64,000 nucleotides of DNA, from NCBI RefSeq assembly GCF_047495875.1, contig NC_092458.1, positions 106,766,227 through 106,830,226 on the forward strand. The letters are read 5' to 3'. The translations under genes and the position numbers were made by a program. The notes under the pieces are model-generated. The model made no database searches. It was not told the DNA's origin and saw only the letters and a program-made list of their open reading frames with translations. This DNA comes from Pithys albifrons albifrons (taxonomy: Eukaryota; Chordata; Aves; Passeriformes; Thamnophilidae). Of the stretch, positions 1 through 12,378 are shown one piece after another (within the stretch, counting starts at the first letter, position 1; each line of letters opens with the position of its first letter).

Positions 1-1587
1 GCTTGAGTGAATGTGGAATAATCTGGTTGAAAAGAACTTCATCAAAGTTGAGATGAAAAGTAGGGAAGAGAATCTGGCCCTAAATAAAGTGATATTGGAT
101 TCTAGCAGTGTGCTGACCTATGTATTTATTCTAGGGTAGTCTATTGTTATAATATATACTTTTGAACATTTAGTTTTGAAAGTTCTATGAAATGTTTAAG
201 TTAAATGTTATCAGTTTGACCAGTTAAGGATTTATCTTTCTTTTTAAATGATGTTAATGAAAGAATATTGCCATTCTCACAAACTTCAGGAAACTATAAT
301 GTACAAGAATTTAAGTTTAGGATATGCTGTTCATGTAAGAATCTTGCATCTTGCAAACATTGCAGTCTCAAGCAGCAGGTAACACAGTGATGAGGCCCTT
401 GAGAGAGAGCAGGACATACCGAGGGAGTGCTCTCAGTCAGCTGTTAAGAGGGCAACAGTCTTCTGTATGAAATTGTCCAGTATCACTGGTGTTACCCCTT
501 CCCTAGGGAAGACTGGTCCTCTTTAAGTCTACCCCATCTGCATTTACAGCCTTTAAACCTTAGGACCAAAGGCTCTTTAATAATTTTTTGTCTTGTAGCA
601 TGGGTGATTAAAAAGGAGTCACTATTTTTTCCCTTGGGACTTTTCCATCAGAAAAGATGGGTGCGGGAGCTGGGTTTGCTGCACCAGCAGATGGACTGGA
701 GGGCTGGCCATGTTTTCCCAAGCAGGTCAAAGATCCATGATTTTCATCATAGATGCATTGCAGACCAAGGTCGTCTCTTGAACAGCACTTGGTATGCTCA
801 GCACCTCCTGTCTCCTATAGCCCTTTAGATTAGAAGTAAAATGGGGTCTTGTCAGATATCAGCAGCAGCAGCTGTATAGGCAAAGCAGTGCAGGATCGAT
901 GGGTGCTGGTGGGTGATCTCACCATCCAAGGAGCAGGGAGGGAGGGGAGAAGGAATCCCAGTTGTGGCTGGGTGAGGCTGCTGGAGGAAAGTTCCTCCAC
1001 CTCATAGAGCAGTGAAGAAGTGAGTTAGGGATTTGTCTCTATACCACACTTAGAGTTGTAATTGCAGCCCCTTGGGTTTTAAACCTGAATTAACTTTAAT
1101 CTTACTCAACTGGGAAGGCTTGCAACAGTTGGGTTGCTAGGTGTCCGATGCCTTGCTGGAGGGAACATCTGCAGGCTCGTCCTCTTTGTGTGTAGCCCTC
1201 AAGCCAGATATATTTGGCGATTGACTTGTAATCACAATGGAGATACGCCTTTTCTTTCCAGAGGGAAGTGTACAGGACTCAGCTAACCGGATTTCTGGTG
1301 TCTCCTCTGTTTGAGGAAATGATAGTGGGGGGTAACACGTGATGGCAGAATCAGAGGTGTTTTGCTGCAAGGCTTCTCTGCTGATATCATGTAACTGGGT
1401 GGCTTAGTTTGAGAAGTTTATAAAAGTTATGAGATCAAAAGGGAATTCAGCCATAACTTTCACTTTTCTTAGCCATCTACTCTTAGTAATGTTTTTAGAT
1501 TTTTAATTTACAAATGTTTTTAAAAGAAAGAAATGAGTGGTTTAAATTTTCCCTGCTAAATGTTGGTGAAAGTATTTCAGCTCTCAT

Positions 1588-1595
1588 TGACGTCA
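1588..1595. promoter_or_regulatory. Palindromic CRE-type octamer
   Basis: TGACGTCA, the full cAMP-response-element palindrome bound by CREB/ATF bZIP dimers, lies in a CpG-poor background. No promoter is apparent nearby, and it falls inside the putative 3' UTR, so function is doubtful. Confidence 0.25.
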
Positions 1596-1680
1596 GTGAC
1601 ATGATATTACCAGTTTGTTCTCTGCCACATCTTACAGAGGAGTAAACTGGTAAGTATATATTATATATATTTATATATAA

Positions 1681-2391
1681 TGTAAATATGTTGACTTGTT
1701 ACACCTATAATATGTTGAAATTGGTTTTTAAAAGGTGATGTAAATAGTGGTTTCCTTAATGAAAAATACATATTTTGTATTGTTCTAATGCAAAGGAAAA
1801 AACCCTTTTAATCTTTTTTGTTATGTATATTCCATGTATAAGTGTAAATATGATCACATAGGTTTAAAAACTTTTGCATGTATGTATACAGTTGCAAGTC
1901 TGGAAGAATGTATAGAAAAATACTTTTATTTAAAGTTGTGATTACCTGCTGCATGAAAAGTGCATGGGGGACCCTGTGCATCTGTGCGTTGGCAAAAAAA
2001 ATGTCTTAACAAGTCAGGTCAGTTCAAAACACAACAGTATTCCACTTCTGGACATGACTTCTGCTGTGGTATTTTAGCTTTGTGAAAGAATGTGCTTCAA
2101 ATCAAAAGGGTCTGGAAAAAAAATGCAAAACTACTTTTAAAACATGAAGTGCTCATACAACTATAATCAGTCATGTAAGTTCAGGACTCCATTTTGCATA
2201 ACTGAAATATTGTACCAGGACTATTCCATCCCTGTAAAACAAAGGAGTGTTGATTTTCATTGCCATACATAAGAATTTGGGATTTTACCACAACCAATTT
2301 TATTGTGATGTGTCTTCAGTAATTTATCTAACTGGTCTCATTTTTTTATTAGAAATTAATTTCCTCATGTGATGTCACAAAACTGTACATA
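1681..2391 (+). promoter_or_regulatory. Cluster of four Pumilio response elements
   Basis: Exact matches to UGUANAUA, the RNA motif bound by PUM1/PUM2, occur at 1681-1688, 1739-1746 and 1843-1850 (all TGTAAATA) and at 2384-2391 (TGTACATA). The last lies about 55 bases upstream of the poly(A) signal. Three lie within 170 bases. Pumilio proteins recruit deadenylases and repress translation, so if this is a 3' UTR the transcript is a candidate Pumilio target. The AT-rich composition raises the chance expectation, so conservation is needed before calling function. Confidence 0.45.
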
Positions 2392-2446
2392 CTGCAGTGT
2401 GAAGTTTTTTTAAATCTTTCAGTGTTTACTTCCTGCAGAAGATTTG

Positions 2447-2452
2447 AATAAA
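2447..2452 (+). terminator. Poly(A) signal AATAAA
   Basis: A canonical hexamer is followed 10-30 bases later by U/GU-rich sequence (TTGTCTTGATGGTTTTT) and then by a second GU-rich patch near 2498. Cleavage is predicted around 2465-2475. A TGTA motif upstream (2384) would suit CFIm binding. It ends the UTR-like stretch described above. Confidence 0.55.
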
Positions 2453-2475
2453 TGAGAAAAATGCATTGTCTTGAT

Positions 2476-5400
2476 GGTTTTTAAATCTGCTTTATTTCAT
2501 GTGTTAGTGGACTCTCTGTACCTGTGCTGTTAACACAAATACCTGACAACAAAAATACCTCAAGGACTTAGGCACACATAACCTTCAACAGAGCTACTGA
2601 CTGGAAACGGAGTTGTAGAGCTGGAAGTGAAACAATCTAAATCAGATTAGCAGCTTTACTTTAGAAAGCTCTGTCCCATGTTTTATTCACATACCCTTCT
2701 GCTTATTAACTGAAATCAATGACCATAAACTAGAAGCCTCTAAAGCAGAATTCTCACGTGAAAATCATTTTAAATGTTGAAACATTGTTCAGTTTCCCTG
2801 TGCGGGGCAGGAAAGTTTTCCCACTAAAGTCTACTTTGATCTCTATCACAGAGAGCACATTTTAGTTTATTTCAGTTATATTCATAAGTAAACACGTAGA
2901 AAAGTGAACACAGCTTGCCCATGAAGCCTACAGAAAAGTTTAATAATGCACTTGCATCATATTTTGGAGTTTTTAAGCTAGCTTAGGATGTTAGTGCAAA
3001 TGATGGGTTGCAGCATTAGTGCAAGTGCTGTTTCTCCAGAAAGTTTTTGTTCCAGGGTGTACAGGCACACTGCGTCTGGAGCTGTACAGTTGCAAGCAAG
3101 CACTTGGGTCATGACTGTCCTGCGTTAACAGCTATTTTCATGAATCATCCTATGATTTCCTATCTTTTAGGAATAAACTGCATGCATAAAGTTCTTTGGA
3201 AGTTTTCTGGAAAGCATAAATTATGATACATAAAGTTAATTTTAAAACAATGAATCCAACTCCTTAGATCTCAGTTTGGTTTTCATCAGTTATGTAAGTG
3301 AGCATTTTAATTGTTTGGTATCCTAAATAAAATAGGATTGGGTTGCTCTCTGTCTTTGGCTATGATGTATGTCATCTTGGATGCAGTGCCACCAGTGATA
3401 CTCAGCTGTGCTGTAGAGAGAAAAGACCCTTGACCCAGCTTCTCTATAGACCCTACTCTCTGCAAGTAGGCTTGACTTGAGAGATGAATGGCTAAGCCAA
3501 AATACAGCCACCTGAGACTACTCTACCTAAGAAGCCAATCTCCTGATAGCACTGCAGCTTGGAAATAATTTCTGGAAATATGTGGTTTCCTCACTGATGT
3601 GGTTCCTTTGGTTTTGAGTCAACCCACCAAGCAAAGCCAACAGTATGCCTCTGTTTCTCAGGTGATGATGCCCTAGGACAGTTCCTTGGAGCACCTGAAT
3701 ATCACTGATTCTTCTTTAATTACTTGGGGAGCGTGGGGGAGGGAGGGCAGGAAAGGCTCTCCTAACTTCACTATATTTATTCAATTGTGCTGTAACACCA
3801 AGTAAAACTTGCATTGTGTCTACCAGAACAAACAGGCCTGCAGAGCTGAGCGTATGCTATGCTAAAACAGCCTGTGGAGTGACGAGGATGTTGAATGGGT
3901 GTGAATATCCTGAGAAACATTTCACTCCCAGTGAATGTTTGCAGCACTTGCTTAGTGATTCATAATGAACTCGCTCAAAAATGCCTCAAACTACCCGTGA
4001 ACTCTGCAGACAGACCTGTGGTCATGTAGAATCTTCTTGATCTTCAGCTTGTTCCTCTCAAAATGAAAGATGCGTCTGATGTTTATGCTTTTTCACAAAC
4101 CAGCTGCTGGATAAAGAAATTTTCATTTCTGTTTCAGAGATTTCAAAATCTGAGGTGGGGAGCAGGGTAGCAATTGTGTTCATGGGACTTGGCAGCCCAG
4201 TCTTAATAAGCTCCTCAATAAAATCAACACTGTGGGCATCAAGGACAGATGTGGATTCTGATAGATCATTTGCAGGGATGTGCCTTGTGGAAGCCTTTAT
4301 CAGAGTAGAGAAACTTGTTGCAGTAATACAAACAATGTCCACGCATAAAAAAACTTAAAGCAAATTATTCTTAATTGACTATAAACTTTTGCCAATTCGT
4401 GTTTGAAACTAAAGAATGTAATGATAACGTTTGTCTGTATGACACAGCTTGGCATATTAGAGATGTGGAATATGCCCATGGGAATGTCTGTAGGGATTCC
4501 ATATGAGCCTCAAGCAGTGGCTAAGATACACAGGTAACAATTGCTGATAATATTTTTACTTCCTTCTGATTGTCAGAGTGACTCGGAGGATGGCACAAAC
4601 TTGGGGCATGAAAATCCTCTCTGCTGGTAACTATTAATGCTGCTAATGAAAGAGCATATGCTGATCTGAGCTCACAGCAGCCCACTTTCATTTGGCTTTC
4701 TGAGGACTGCTTGCTTTTAATGAGTTAAGAGATTTACCACTATTTCCAGATTACTTTTCTGATTAAATTACTCAGAATTTAACTGAATGCAAAAGGAACA
4801 TTATTGGCTTGTGACTGTGCCAGTTAGATAAACCTGATGCCTGCCTTTGCAATTAAACTCGGTGCCTTCAGTGCATCTTCGTGTTTTGGAGTGAGATGGG
4901 GAAATAACTGTGTCCTTCACAGTAAAGATGACCTGGATTCTCTTCATCCAGTCTTGTTTGGTGAGGTTGGGATACTTTCTCACTAAATGGAAGGCAAACT
5001 TATATTCTGTAAGTTAGTGGGGGATCTCTGGCCTCAGTCTTCACTGAAGCTGGTATTGACTTTTAAAGTCACACCTTTTTTATGCTCAAATTCTTTTGAA
5101 AATTTCAGCACAGAACTCAAAGGTAGCAACTGAGACATAGATACATCCTGTGTTGTTACCTCTCTGTATCTGCCTATCTGCACCTTTGTAACTCCAGCAA
5201 AATGTCATAGTTTTCCAAGTTATGCCTGGCCAGACCCCATGCCCAAATCTCATCACAGGTACCAAGAGAGATTAAGAGATGAAATTCAAGCATGATTTGG
5301 AGTTGGATGCCCTGATCTCAGTCTCTGGTATGGTGTGACTTGGGAAGTGTCTTATTAGGGTTTCTGTGGAAGATGGAAGTTCCTCTTAATAGTTGTATAA

Positions 5401-5846
5401 TTGTGAAAGTTTTTATCCTGAATGTGTTACTCACATTTGACTCTGAAAGAAATCTGTGGTTGTTTTTTCTTTAAAGAAGCTTAAGTGACTCACATGCCTT
5501 ACAAACATCTCAGCATGTGATTCACCTTTGGTCTTGCAGGAACCCTCTTCTTTAGTTCCTACATGCTAACCCCATGTTTGTATGCCTTTCTGTCCTCTGT
5601 GTTTGCTGTGGTGAACCAGAGACTTGGGGGTGTTTTCTTTTGTGCCACAGTTAATTTAAGAGGAGAAGGATGAAAGAGGGAAGGGCATAACTATGTTATT
5701 GTCAAGTGCCTTCTACTTTCTAATCCTGCCTCATTTTCTTCTATTTAGACATGGTCACAATGAGAAAGTCCTCACTGGCATTTGAGACAAGAATTAGATA
5801 AATCCAGGAAACAAAAATCTCATGTAACTAGTCATGTCATAGGTAG
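2476..5846. other. Non-coding, no recognisable feature
   Basis: Unique-looking AT-rich sequence. Only short chance open frames (up to 94 codons, on both strands over 4058-4358) are present, without domain, codon bias or splice context. No repeat family, RNA gene or regulatory cluster was recognised. Confidence 0.6.
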
Positions 5847-6464
5847 TAGAATCATAAAATGGTTTGGGTTGGAAAGGACCTTAAAGATAATGAATAACGT
5901 TCCAAACCCCCATTTGTGGGCAGGGACACCTTCCTCTAGATCAGGTTGTTTGAAGCCCCATCCAACCTGACCATGAGCACTTCTAGGAATGGGACAACCA
6001 CAGCTTTTCTGGACAACCTGTTCCAGTGCCTCGCCACCCTCATAGTAAAGAATTTCTTCCTAATACCAAACCTAAATTTGCCTTCTTTCTGCTTAAAGCC
6101 ATTCCCTCTCATCCTGTCACTGCATGCCCTTGTAAAATGTCCCTCTCCAGTTTTCTTGTAGGCCCCCTTCAGGGAAAGGGTCTCTGAGGTCTGGGGACTC
6201 TGGGGAGTCTCCTCATCTCCAGGGTGAACAACTCCAGCTATCTCAGCCTGTCTTGATAGGAGAAGTGCTCCAGCCCTCTGAACATCTTTGTGCCCCCCCT
6301 TTGAACTCATTCTACCAGGTCTACATCTTTCTTATGCTGGGGACTCCCAGAGCTGGAAGCAGCACTGCAGGTGGGGTCTTGTGACAGCAGAACAGAGGGG
6401 AAGAATCACTGCCCTTGACCTGCTGGCCTTGCTGCTTTTGATTCAGCCCAGGATGCAGCTGGCC
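5847..6464 (-). mobile_element. CR1 LINE, 3' end fragment (5'-truncated)
   Basis: The left edge carries the CR1 3' terminus in reverse complement: degenerate ATTCTATG-type octamers next to GGTTTGGGTTGGAAAGGACC. The minus strand holds an uninterrupted frame at 5936-6310 (124 codons). Its last ~55 residues match the end of CR1 ORF2, with the characteristic block RKKFFTMRVARHWNRL followed by an LEV...RLDGA stretch, then the stop codon and short 3' UTR. The right side (6330-6464) continues into ORF2-type sequence and breaks off at about 6464. CR1 elements are typically 5'-truncated on insertion and leave no clear target duplication, which fits. The copy lacks the endonuclease and most of the reverse transcriptase, so it is dead. 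Confidence 0.93.
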
Positions 6465-9400
6465 TAGTATACTAATTATTAACTGTAGTTCAGTATCGCT
6501 ACTTAAATCCTGGAATATTACTGATGCAAGTCCATGTACCTCTTAGTCCATAATCAAAAGAAGCTTTACATTTCATCATGCAAAAATACCAAGAGCTGGT
6601 TGGTCGTTATGTAAATGTGCTTGAAAATCTGAAAGGAATGGTTTAGCTAATCCTTGCATATAGTGATGAGTCTCTCTTGTGTGAGCAACTGTTAACTCTC
6701 ATGCCATTTCCCCCCTTCTTATCTATTATTTTGAGTCCTTTCATTTCATCTTTAAACTGCACAGAAGCACAGTCACCATCCATGAAGGGCAGAGGAGGCA
6801 AAAGAAGTATGTATTTTTAGACAACTGCTTTGAAATAAGTATTTGCCCAAGGTACTGTGTTATACATTGACTGTATTGAATGCTGTAACTTAGTGTGTCC
6901 TCTGAAAGTATTCACCCAAGGCATTGCATAGTGCCTGCATACTGAGAAGAGAGGTGATGACATCTAACAACACCTACCCCCAGTATCTCCTTTAAGAATG
7001 CTGGTTACTGTGGCAGAAAGAAGCAAAGTGTATGTCACACAGCCTTTTTTCCCCACAAAAAAAAAAAAAAGACAAAAAACCCTGCTTTTCAAGAGTTTTT
7101 AAAAGTGTCAGAATAAAAACTGCAAGTTCAAGGACAGAGAAGGAAAATGAGAGGGGAAATTTTTTTAAGCATCCTCAGTATGGTCCTGCTGGCAGCCTCT
7201 TGCCTGCTCCCATTCTGTCCCACCACCTATTTTCCAGAGGGAAGGCACAATGGTGATGCAGGCATTGGTTGCTTCCAAGGGGGCCAAATTTTGCTATTTG
7301 CATGAGATCTGACATGGAAACCTGGGAGCTGGTGGCAGCTGCTCTCAACACCAACAAAACAGTGGCAGCTGGTGATAGGGAAAGAGAAGGTACTGAAATC
7401 CCCCACTGAAAATGTTCACAGCCCAAAGAATCATCCCATATTTTTGCATGGCATGGATTTTTAGTTATTAATTTAAAAGGAGAAGGAATAATTGCCTAGA
7501 AACTGACAGCAGCTATTGTATTGAATACATCTCATTCTTTAAAACTTGCATAGAAGATCCAAGGGTTACATAGTTACATAAAAATAAGATAGAACTTTTC
7601 ATATATTCAGTGGCTTCAACAGATTTTTTCATTGTCTTCCAACATCTGCTTAGCACTTGAAAACTTTGTTCCCTTTAGCAAGAAAGGTGCTACTCAGTTT
7701 ACCTGTCATCTTTCTCTCTTTTCACATAAATATTGATGTTGTACTTCCACTAGAACAACATGGCTTGCTATCCCTTGTTTGATTCCAAACTATGTCTGTA
7801 GACACAGTACAATGCTGTCTGCAAAACATCTCCTGACAGTCCCAGGAACCTCCTGCATGGAACAGAAGTTTCCTCTAGCCCAGGGTACCTGCTGTACCTC
7901 GCTCCAAGAATGCCTGGAGAGGTAACTGGTAATGTCAGTCACAGGAGAGTCTGAGTGCCATGTAAATCTGCCTAGTTCAGTTTTTCTGTCTCCTAGATTG
8001 GATCGAGGGGATACAGAGATTCTTGGCAGTACATAAAGCATGGGCTGCAGAAGCAGCAGCCAGTTTCCAGTCATCTACTGTATTCCTGTTAGCCTGCATT
8101 AATGGTGCAGCTGGAACAGTGTCACCCTTTGAACATGTGCCCGGTTGGCCTGAAGCAAACATGGTTACACAGGAGCTGAGACAGTGCTGTCTGTTTTGAT
8201 GTGGAATGTGACTGCCTGTGGCATGAAATCCCATGTTTTGCAGGAAGGTAGAGGGTTCAGCATAGGAGATCTAATTCTTGAAAAGTCTGGAAGCATCTGA
8301 AGGGCAGGGTATATCTTGGGTTTTCCTTTTCACACTGGATGCTCAGAGTTCAGACTCCTTCTCTGCTTTGATGCACGTGTTTTTCTGGAGTGGGAACCAG
8401 ATGGGAAAAGATCAGATGAAAGAGAATAGCATTCAGTGAGCAAAATTCTGTCCCTGGAATGAGGACCAGATGAGAAGGCAATGAAGCACAGAAACACCCC
8501 TGTCCAGAATGTATCAAGGCCAGGAGACAGTTGAAGGAGACTGGTCCAAGAAGGAGTGCTTAGAGAGATACTCTGTCTTTTCTATCTAGTATCCAGATTC
8601 CTGGTGTTAACTGAGACCTGACAGGACCAAAAGAGGCAGCAAAAAGGGGCAATATAATATAGCCTCACTGGCTGCAGCACCTACTGCTGCTCAGTGGGGT
8701 GTGGGGGACAGTGGCCAGCTGGGTAGGTGATACCATCTGGAATCTGAAGGGAATGATGACTGGGTTGGTCTTGCTTGAAAGAGGGCAGGATGAGTAGGAC
8801 ATGCAGAAAATGACCTCAGGAAGAGTATTGTGGTACCAGGATGCCTTGCCTTAGCATCTGAGCAAACAAAGTCAGGTTACAGAGGCAAATGATGAGGTTC
8901 CTGTGAAAGCAGGAGTTCCTGTTTGCTATGTTTTCTTTTTCCACAGCAGAAGTTACAGCTGCTAGCTCACCGCTGTTTACTCAGGTTCTGCAGCAATCAC
9001 TGCAATTTTCCTGCTATGAGCAAGGGTCCTCTTTCCACAGCATCTATGTAAAACTTCGATCTGTATTCCTGTCAGGTGGTGCCTGTATTTTCTACCACCA
9101 TCCTCAGCAGGAGAAAAGGAATGGTCTACAAATGATGATTGAGGAATCCTGTGCTTGTATTGTGAAGTTTCATGAAATTTCAGGTGGGGCATATGGCTAT
9201 ACTACATGCCAGGGTTTCTGTGCTAAACAGACCAAAAAAAGGCTTCTCCATGTTTTAGGGAGACTCCAGTGCTAGCAGAGAGTCAGCTGCACATGTATCT
9301 GAGATAGACAAGATAATATAATTTGCCATATATCAAGTTTTGGGGTGTTAAAATGCATAGCATGTGGTTTTGCCTTTCAGTTTAGAGCACCTAAATGTGG

Positions 9401-12332
9401 TTTCCCTTCATATGGGAACATCCCTGGAGATTATGGAGCTGCTATGATCTGGTACCCTGTTTGTCAGGAATGTGTTTGCAAGTGACAGATCACAGAGTAG
9501 ATGGTAAAATCCACAACTCTGATGCTGCTTCCTGTCTCCATCAGTTATTTAAATCAGACTCTTTAGCCCTGCCTCTGCTTTGGTTATCTCACCTGAGACC
9601 TTTGAGTAAAACTAGGTTAAAATGTACTTGCAAGAGAAACATTTTAGAAGTATAACTCACTTGCAGGGCATTAAATGAGCAAATTTAAAAGCTAATACGA
9701 ATGAAGCAAATAAAAGAAATGTTTCTGAAGCCAGTGAGTAACCAAAGCAGAAACAGGGCACTGGCTGTGATTTGTACCTCAAACCTGTGAAAGCTGACCC
9801 CAGGCTTGCAATTGTATAGCACATCTAACCTCTAATAGTCTTGGACAAGTAAATGAGACCTTGCAGTAGTCAAAGTGCCTTATTGCAACTGTGCTTGTGG
9901 GAACCAGCATTTTTTCTCAGACAGGCTACACCTCACTGTGTTTTCCTCAACATAAAGCTCTTTCATTTAGGCTTAGTTCCAGTGCTCAAGATTTCAGTGT
10001 ATTTTTAGCATGTTGTTTGTTTATCATTTGCCATATATTTCTTATAGCAACAACAGAGCAAGTTAAACATGGGGTCTCGTGTCTAAAATAGCTTTTCTTG
10101 AAGAACACAAACAGTGCTTTTACACTCTGTGGTTAGGGTTTTTTTGGAGGGAAGGACTCCTTTTCTCGAAAGAAAAAAAAAGGTGGAAAATCTTTTAAGC
10201 TTACTGTGTCTACAGCTAAACCAAAATGTTTAGATTTACGTGTACAATAAGGAATTTGGTGCAGAGGATTACTTTTGCATTTCTTTCTGTGGAGAAAAAT
10301 GTCAATGAGCATGTTGTGTGTGTGTAAACACATACAGAAGATGGGTACAATGACTCATGCAGACAAAAGAAAAATTAAGAAAGCTGACGATGCAAGGGCT
10401 GATATTTAAAGCAGGAGTGTTGTATAGTGAGTGTTCTTGTAGAGTAGCCATTATTTATTAAGTAGAGACAGAATGAGTGGAGCTATACAAAAATATAATG
10501 AGACATGCTTCAAGGAATTTTCAGCCTATTGCATTCTCAGAAAAAAACCACTGCAGGCACATAAAGTACATTAAGTGCTGGTACAAGTTAGCAGTAGTGA
10601 AGGAATCTGGCTGAGGTCATTGTTGAAAAGCATCATGAAAGGAATGAGTTTGGAGAAGGAGGAGAGGGGAAAGTCATCTAAGGTGAAATTGTCTGGAAGG
10701 CCTAAGTGGACCTGACACCAACCCCTCTGCATGGAATGAATTTTATCCTTGACACTGGGGAAAGATGATTTCCAATTCGAAGAGGCTGTTGAGGAAAGAA
10801 GTGGAGTCAGGTTGGGCTGGAGGGAAAGTTTTTACGGTTGGGCTTGAAGGAGCTTTTGAAGCTAAAGATGAGGGGTAGATGAGAGCAGGAACAGAAAAAG
10901 AACAGAATTTGGATATATGAAACCGCAAAATAGTAACTGAGCTTCATTTAGAGCTAGTCAAGAAACACCAGTTACAGATGGTAGAGCTGATTTTGAGGAG
11001 TTGAGTCAATCCAGAGCATTCAATATCATAGAAAATGTAGAAAAATGGTAAATAAAGGAGGAGTAGAGAAGCAGAAAGCTTATTTATTTAATTAATTCCT
11101 TACCTAGGCATTTGTATGCCTTGTTTCACAAGTATGTTGTTTCCTATCTTGAAACAAGAGTGATTATCTATGGCTTGGATCATGCAGTTGATCAGATAAG
11201 GGAGGGGCCTGTTGCTGTGTGGTTCCCCAATAATACATAAAAAAAAAAAAATCCACAAACCCAATAAGTATGAAGGGGGAAAAAAGGAAAGTCAAAATGG
11301 AGTGAGAAAAAAGTTATGAAATTGCCCAGAGAGGGGAGGGAAAAAAAAAAGTGCTGAAAAACTTGTTTAATACATTAAGAAATCTAAAATGTACTTGGAA
11401 ATGCTGCTGGTGCCCATGCCAATACACTTACAGCTGTTGTGGGTATTCCTGCCCAGCCACAGCATCAGAGCACTGTAGATGTGCTCTCAGGGCTTTGCAT
11501 GAACCTGACCCTGATTTCAGCAGAGAAATTAAGTGTCACCTGGATCTGAAAAATGAGCAGTAGTGAGGTAAAAGCGGGAAAGGCTATGTGGAGAGAGCTG
11601 ACTCCAAGTCCCCAAGTGGCTCCCTTTGTTTATACTTAGTTGCTTTTAATTAGTAGAGAGGTATATCCTGGTGTGTGGGTGGTTCCCACACTGCAGCCCA
11701 AGGCTAGGCTTTGCTTAGTCAAAGGTTAGTGCTGACAATACCATCTTATCACTGCAAGCTGAAAAAAATGCAATGGGACTTCTCAGTAGTGAATTTTGGG
11801 GATTTTCCCTCATTTCTGGTTGCAAGGGACAAGAAAATAACAAATTATGGCTAGTATAGCATAGCTATTGGGCAGGTTTCAAACCAGCCATGGTTTCAAA
11901 CATGAAGTGATGAAGTAGATGACCTTACCTGCTCTGTAACTTGTAAAAGAACCTACTTGCACCTTTTCTTGTTCCATGATATTACCATGGACTCTCTGGG
12001 GCTGCTCACAAGCAGTGAAGCCAAGCAGATACAAGTAATGGGTAACCCTGGCTGTTTTCTACAGCCAACTATAGAGAGAAGGGGCAGAAAGACTTCTTTC
12101 CAAGTCTTCAGATCATAAATTTCAGGAAGAAATTCTTTGTCCTTTCTTAAAATGACGCAAGAAAATCTGACCTTGGACCTGTTAAGCAATGAATGCCTGG
12201 CCTTTGCTTTTGCACAGTGAAAACAAAGCAACCTTGTTGCTTTTGGGTGTGATCTTTGGCTCTCCTGTTTTGTAACTTAATGAGTGGGGTAACACCTCAC
12301 CTCTGGAGCCTGACCTTGCTTACCATTTTTAT
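6465..12332. other. Non-coding, no recognisable gene
   Basis: AT-rich unique sequence with scattered A-tracts (for example 14 A near 7058-7071, and A-runs at 10168-10182, 11239-11251 and 11341-11350). Open frames reach only 115 codons (8928-9275) and lack a recognisable domain. The 94- and 85-codon minus-strand frames at 7790-8234 overlap each other, as chance frames do. No RNA gene or transposable element was recognised. Confidence 0.55.
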
Positions 12333-12378
12333 GGGGAACATTGAGACTTAGGGAACATTGAGACTATGGGGAACAGTG
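12333..12378 (+). repeat. Short tandem repeat, 17-18-bp unit, about 2.6 copies
   Basis: The unit GGGGAACATTGAGACTTA at 12333-12350 is followed by GGGAACATTGAGACTAT at 12351-12367 and a partial third copy, GGGGAACAGTG. Near-identity of the first two copies suggests recent replication slippage. Confidence 0.8.

Larger units (their letters stand above)
1..2470 (+). other. Probable 3' UTR / terminal exon end of an unidentified gene (partial)
   Basis: The stretch has stops in all frames and no supported coding exon, so it is not coding. From about 1480 onward it becomes strongly AU-rich, with runs of U and A typical of vertebrate 3' UTRs. It contains four exact UGUANAUA Pumilio-type motifs. It ends with a canonical AATAAA at 2447-2452 followed by U/GU-rich sequence. 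These features agree on a + strand transcript ending near 2465-2475. Where the UTR begins is not visible; positions 1-1480 could be UTR, intron or intergenic DNA. The coding part would lie to the left of the window. I do not recognise the gene. The alternative is an intergenic AT-rich region with a chance poly(A) signal; the motif cluster makes that less likely. Confidence 0.5.

Noticed and set aside
5946..6161. 71-codon plus-strand open frame
   Set aside because: Antisense to the CR1 ORF2 3' end.
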